In this document: in pieces, positions 60,401-64,000 of the stretch
How positions within the stretch are numbered: the stretch's first letter is position 1
Layout: each line of letters begins with the position of its first letter
NCBI GenBank assembly: GCA_951230915.1
Contig: OX579637.1
Coordinates: forward strand, 7,254,001 to 7,318,000
Reading direction: 5' to 3'
Length of the DNA stretch: 64,000 nucleotides
Origin: Antitrichia curtipendula
Lineage: Eukaryota; Streptophyta; Bryopsida; Hypnales; Leucodontaceae
The notes under the pieces: generated by a model
Seen by the model: the letters and a program-made list of their open reading frames with translations, nothing else
Database searches by the model: none
Told to the model about the DNA's origin: nothing
Position numbers and translations under genes: made by a program

Positions 60401-63400
60401 CGTGTCAAAAAAAAATTAGGAATGAAAGAGGGCCTGTACTTTAATGGCCCTCAATATCAAATGTCATGGAATATCATTTCAAAAGCCATTGGATTGAAAC
60501 TTTAGAAGTTGTTAATACTCACAACTATTTGGGTCAATGGAAATATAAAATTTGGGTGTAACTTGAATCCATTTGCACGTGTCCAGAAAAGATTACGAAT
60601 GAAAGGGTTTAGGTACTAAAATGGATCCCAAAATCAAATGTCATGAAATTTCATTTCAAAAGCCACTGCATTGAGATTCTAAAAGTTGTAAATACTCCCA
60701 ACTATTTGGATCCACGGAAATATTAAATTAGGGTGTAACTAAGATCCATTTGCAAGTGTGCAAATGAAATTACGAATGAAAGAGGGCCTATACCTTAATG
60801 GCCCTCAATATCAAATGTCATGGAATTTCATTTCAAAAGCCATTGGATTGAAATTCTAGAATTTGTTAATACTCACAACTATTTTGGTCCATGGAAATAT
60901 TAAATGTGGGTGTAACCTGGATCCATTTGGAGGTGTCCAAAAGAAATTAGGAATGAAAGGGTCCCTGTACTGAAATGGCTCCCAATATCAAATGTCATGG
61001 AATTTCATTTCAAAAGCCACTGGATTGAAATTCTAAAAGTTGTAAATACTCCCAACTACTTGAATCCATGGAAATATTAAATTAGGGTGTAACTAAGATC
61101 TATTTGCAGGTGTGCAAAAGAAATTACGAATGAAAGGGGGCCTGTACTTTAATGGCCCTCAATATCAAATGTCATGGAATTTCATTTCGAAAGCCACTCC
61201 ATTCAAATTTTAGAAGTTGTTAAAACTCTCAACTATTTGGATCCATGGAAATATTAGATTTCGGTGTAACTAGAATCCATTTGCACGTGTCCAAAAAACA
61301 TTACGAATGAAAGAGGGCCCGTACTTTAAAGGCCTTCAATATCAAATGTCATGGAATTTCATTTCAAAAGCCATTGGAGTGAAATTCTAGAAGTTGTAAA
61401 TACTTCCAACTATTTGGATCCAAAGAAATTTTTAAATATCGATGCAACTTGGATCCATTTGCACGAGTCCAAAAAAATTTAGGAATGAATTGGTCCTTTT
61501 AATTTAACAGCCCTCAAAATCAAATGTCATGGAATTTCATTGCGAAAGCCACTGGATTGAAATTCTAAAAGTTGAAATTACTCCCAACTATTTTGATCCA
61601 TAAAAATATTAAATTTCGGTGTAACTTGGATCCATTTGCACGTGTCCAAAAAAGATTACGAATGAAAGGGTTCCTGTACTGAAATGGCTCCCAATATCAA
61701 ATGTCATGGAATTTCATTTCAAAAGCCACTGGATTGAAATTCTAAAAGTTGAAATTACTCCCAACTATTTTGATCCATAAAAATATTAAATTTCGGTGTA
61801 ACTTAGATCCATATGCATGTGACCAAAACAGATTACGAATGATATATGGCCTTGTACTTTAATGGCCCTCAGCATCAAATGTCATGGAATTTCATTTCGA
61901 AAGCCATTGGATTGAAATTATAGAAGTTATTAATACTCGCAACTATTTGGATCCATAGAAATAATAAATTCCGGTGTAACTTCGATCCATTTGCACGTGT
62001 CCAAAAAAAGTTACGAATGAAAGGGGGCCTGCACTTTAATGGCTTTCAATATCAAATGTCATGGAATTTCATTTTGAAAGCACCTGGATTGAAATTTTAG
62101 AAGTTGTTAATACTCGCAACTATTTGGATCCATAGAAATATTAAATTTGGGTGTAACTTGGATCCATTTGCACGTGTCCAAAAAAAGTTAGAAATGATAG
62201 GGGGCATATATTTTAATGGCCCCCAATATCAAATGTCATGGAGTTTCATTTCGAAAGCCACTGGATTGAAATTTTAGGAGTTGTTAATACTCACAACGAT
62301 TTGGATCCATGGAAACATTAAATTTAGGTATAATTGGATCCATTTGCACGTATCCAAAAAAATTTACGAATGAAAGTGGGCCTCTACTGAAATGGCCTCC
62401 AATATCAAATGTCATGGAATTTCATTTCAAAAGCCACAAGATTGAAATTTTAGAAGTTGTTAATACTCGCAACTATCTGGATCCATGGAAATATTAAATT
62501 TCGGTGTAACTTGGATCCATTTGCACGTGTCCAAAAAAATTACGAATGAAAGGGGGCCTGTACTTTAATGGCCCTCAATATCAAATGTCATGGAATTTCA
62601 TTTCAAAAGCCACTGGATTGAAATTTTAGAAGTTGTTAATAGTCACAACTATTTGAATCCATGGAAATATTAAATTTGGGTTTAACTTGGATCGATTTGC
62701 ACGTGTCCAAAAAAATTACGAATGATATGGGGCCTTGTACTTTAATGGCCCTCAATATCAAATGTCATAGAATTTCGTTTCGAAAGCCACTGGATTGAAA
62801 TTCTACAAGTTGCTAGTACTCGAAAGTATTTGGATCCATAGAAATATTAAATTTGGGTGTAACTTGGATTCATTTGCACGTGTCCAAAAAAAATACGAAT
62901 GAAAGGGGGCCTGTACTTTAATGGCCTTCAATATCAAATGTCACGGAATTTCATTTCGAAAGCCACTGGATTGAAATTCTAGAAGTTGTCAATACTCGCA
63001 AATATTTGGATCCATGGAAACATTAAATTTGGGTGTAACTTGGTCCATTTGCACGTGTATATAAAAAATTACGAGTGATATGGGGCCTGTACTTTAATGG
63101 CCCTCAATATCATTTGTCATGGAATTTCATTTCAAAAGCCACTGGATTGAAATTCTAGAAGTTGCTAATTCTCGCAACTATTTGGATCCATGGAAATATT
63201 GAATGTGGGTGTAACTTGAATCCATTTGCACGTGTCCAGAAAAAATTCGGATTGAAAGGGGTTTGTATTTTAAGGGCCGTTAATATCAAATGTCATGATA
63301 TTTCATTTCGAAAGCCACTGGATTGAGATTCTAGAAGTTGTAAATAGTCCCAACTATTTGGATCCGTACAAATTTTAAATTTGGATGTAACTTGGATCCC

Positions 63401-64000
63401 TTTGCACGTGTCTAAAAAATATTAGGAATGAAATGGTCCATGTACTGAATTGGTCCCCAATATCAAATGTCATGGAATCTCATTTAGAAAGCCGTTGGAT
63501 TGAAAATTTAGATGTTGTTAATTCTGCCCACTATTTGGCTCCATGAAAATATTAAATTTGGGTGTATTCTGGATCCATTTGCACGTGTCCAAAAAAAATT
63601 AGAAATGAAAGGGTCCCTGTACTTTTGTGGCTCTCAATATCAAATGTCATGGAATTTCATTTCGAAAGCCACAAGATTGAAATTCTAGAAGTTGTAAATA
63701 CTCCCAACTCTTTGGATCCAGAGAAATATTAAATTTGAATGTAACTTGGATCCATTTGTACGTATCCAAGATATATTAGGAATGAAAAGGGGCCTATATT
63801 TTAATGGCCGCCAATATCAAATGTCATGGAATTTCATTTCGAAAGCCAGTGGATTGAAATTCTAGAAGTTGTAAGTACTGCCAACTATTTGGACTCATGG
63901 AAATATTAAGTTTGGGTGTAACTTGGATCCATTTGCACATGTTAAAAAAAAAACTAGGAATGAAAGGGGGCCTATATTTTAATGGCCCCCAATATCAAAT
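48460..64000 (+). repeat. Satellite subfamily B
   Basis: From about 48460 on monomers carry CACTGGATTGAAATTCTAG, TATTTGGATCCATGG, TTTGGGTGTAACTTGG and ATCCATTTGCACGTGTCC. The change from subfamily A takes place within about one monomer (48370-48540). Most monomers hold one or two GGATCC sites. Confidence 0.8.
56420..58075 (+). repeat. Local multi-monomer duplication within the satellite
   Basis: A block at about 56420-57010 recurs almost unchanged at about 57480-58075 (offset 1062 = 6 x 177), including rare variants such as 'GTAATAATCCCAACG', 'GCACGTATTCAAAAG' and 'GAACCGGTACTTT'. This is far closer than average neighbours and marks a recent unequal exchange. Confidence 0.8.

Larger units (their letters stand above)
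43550..64000 (+). repeat. 177-bp tandem satellite array, about 115 monomers, continuing past the window
   Basis: The ACGTG core recurs at 43588, 43765, 43942, 44119, 44296 and so on to 63583 and 63760: spacing 177, with few exceptions of 175-178. Each monomer contains ATCAAATGTCATGGAATTTC, AAAGCCACT, AATTCTAGAAGTTGTAAATA, ATCCATGGAAATATTAAA and a GCACGTG box. All monomers are head to tail with no insertions seen. Short open frames within it are chance. The monomer length falls in the range common for plant centromeric satellites, so a centromeric or pericentromeric site is plausible but unproven. Confidence 0.95.

Noticed and set aside
43548..62497. Short open frames in the satellite
   Set aside because: Same frame recurs by monomer periodicity; diverged monomers do not preserve it.
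43550..64000. CRISPR array
   Set aside because: Whole 177-bp units repeat; there are no short repeats with unique spacers, and the context is eukaryotic.

Overview
The window looks like nuclear DNA of a land plant or close relative. The evidence is GT-AG spliced genes, CACTA-type ends, degenerate TTTAGGG-like repeats, a DUF4216-like fragment of a plant CACTA transposase, and a long 177-bp satellite. A bryophyte, lycophyte or fern is my guess from the unusual gene families; that is inference. No rRNA, tRNA, organelle or bacterial-style operon was seen. Almost every coding sequence here is a decaying copy, so the window reads as transposon-rich pericentromeric DNA.

Layout. (1) 0-7.3 kb: two copies of a dispersed element that encodes an unrecognised gag-like protein. 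One copy (minus strand, 3193-6662) is inserted inside the 3' region of the other and is flanked by a 5-bp direct repeat. Two small DNA elements (1923-2815 and 6950-7111) are also present. (2) 8.6-13.1 kb: a minus-strand transposase-like gene (DUF7869-like DDE core). Its 5' intron and upstream DNA hold eight 21-bp palindromes of the form TTATCYTCG(N3)CGARGATAA. (3) 13.2-18 kb: AT-rich non-coding DNA. (4) 18.5-27.5 kb: a plus-strand block. It holds a ParB-like gene fused to a methyltransferase-like region, then an FCP1/NIF-type HAD gene, then a Ser/Pro-rich exon. About twenty-two more copies of the same palindrome lie here in the promoter or 5' intron, in both internal introns, and, in frame, inside the coding sequence. 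(5) 27.5-36.4 kb: a third gag-like copy, an inverted second copy of the HAD gene, two more element 3' ends and a CACTA remnant. (6) 37.3-41.1 kb: a second, more decayed transposase copy. Upstream of it is a different family of 21-bp palindromes (TTCAGCT-centre-AGCTGAA). (7) 43.55-64.0 kb: an uninterrupted tandem array of about 115 monomers of 177 bp, running off the end of the window.

Best candidate for something new: regions 2, 4 and 6 suggest large mobile elements. In these, a DDE transposase is accompanied by accessory ParB-methyltransferase and HAD genes, and the non-coding DNA is seeded with lineage-specific 21-bp palindromes, possibly binding sites for a protein of the element. The palindromes differ between the two transposase copies but keep the same length and relative position. 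Function is inferred; the palindromes, gene structures and breaks are visible directly.
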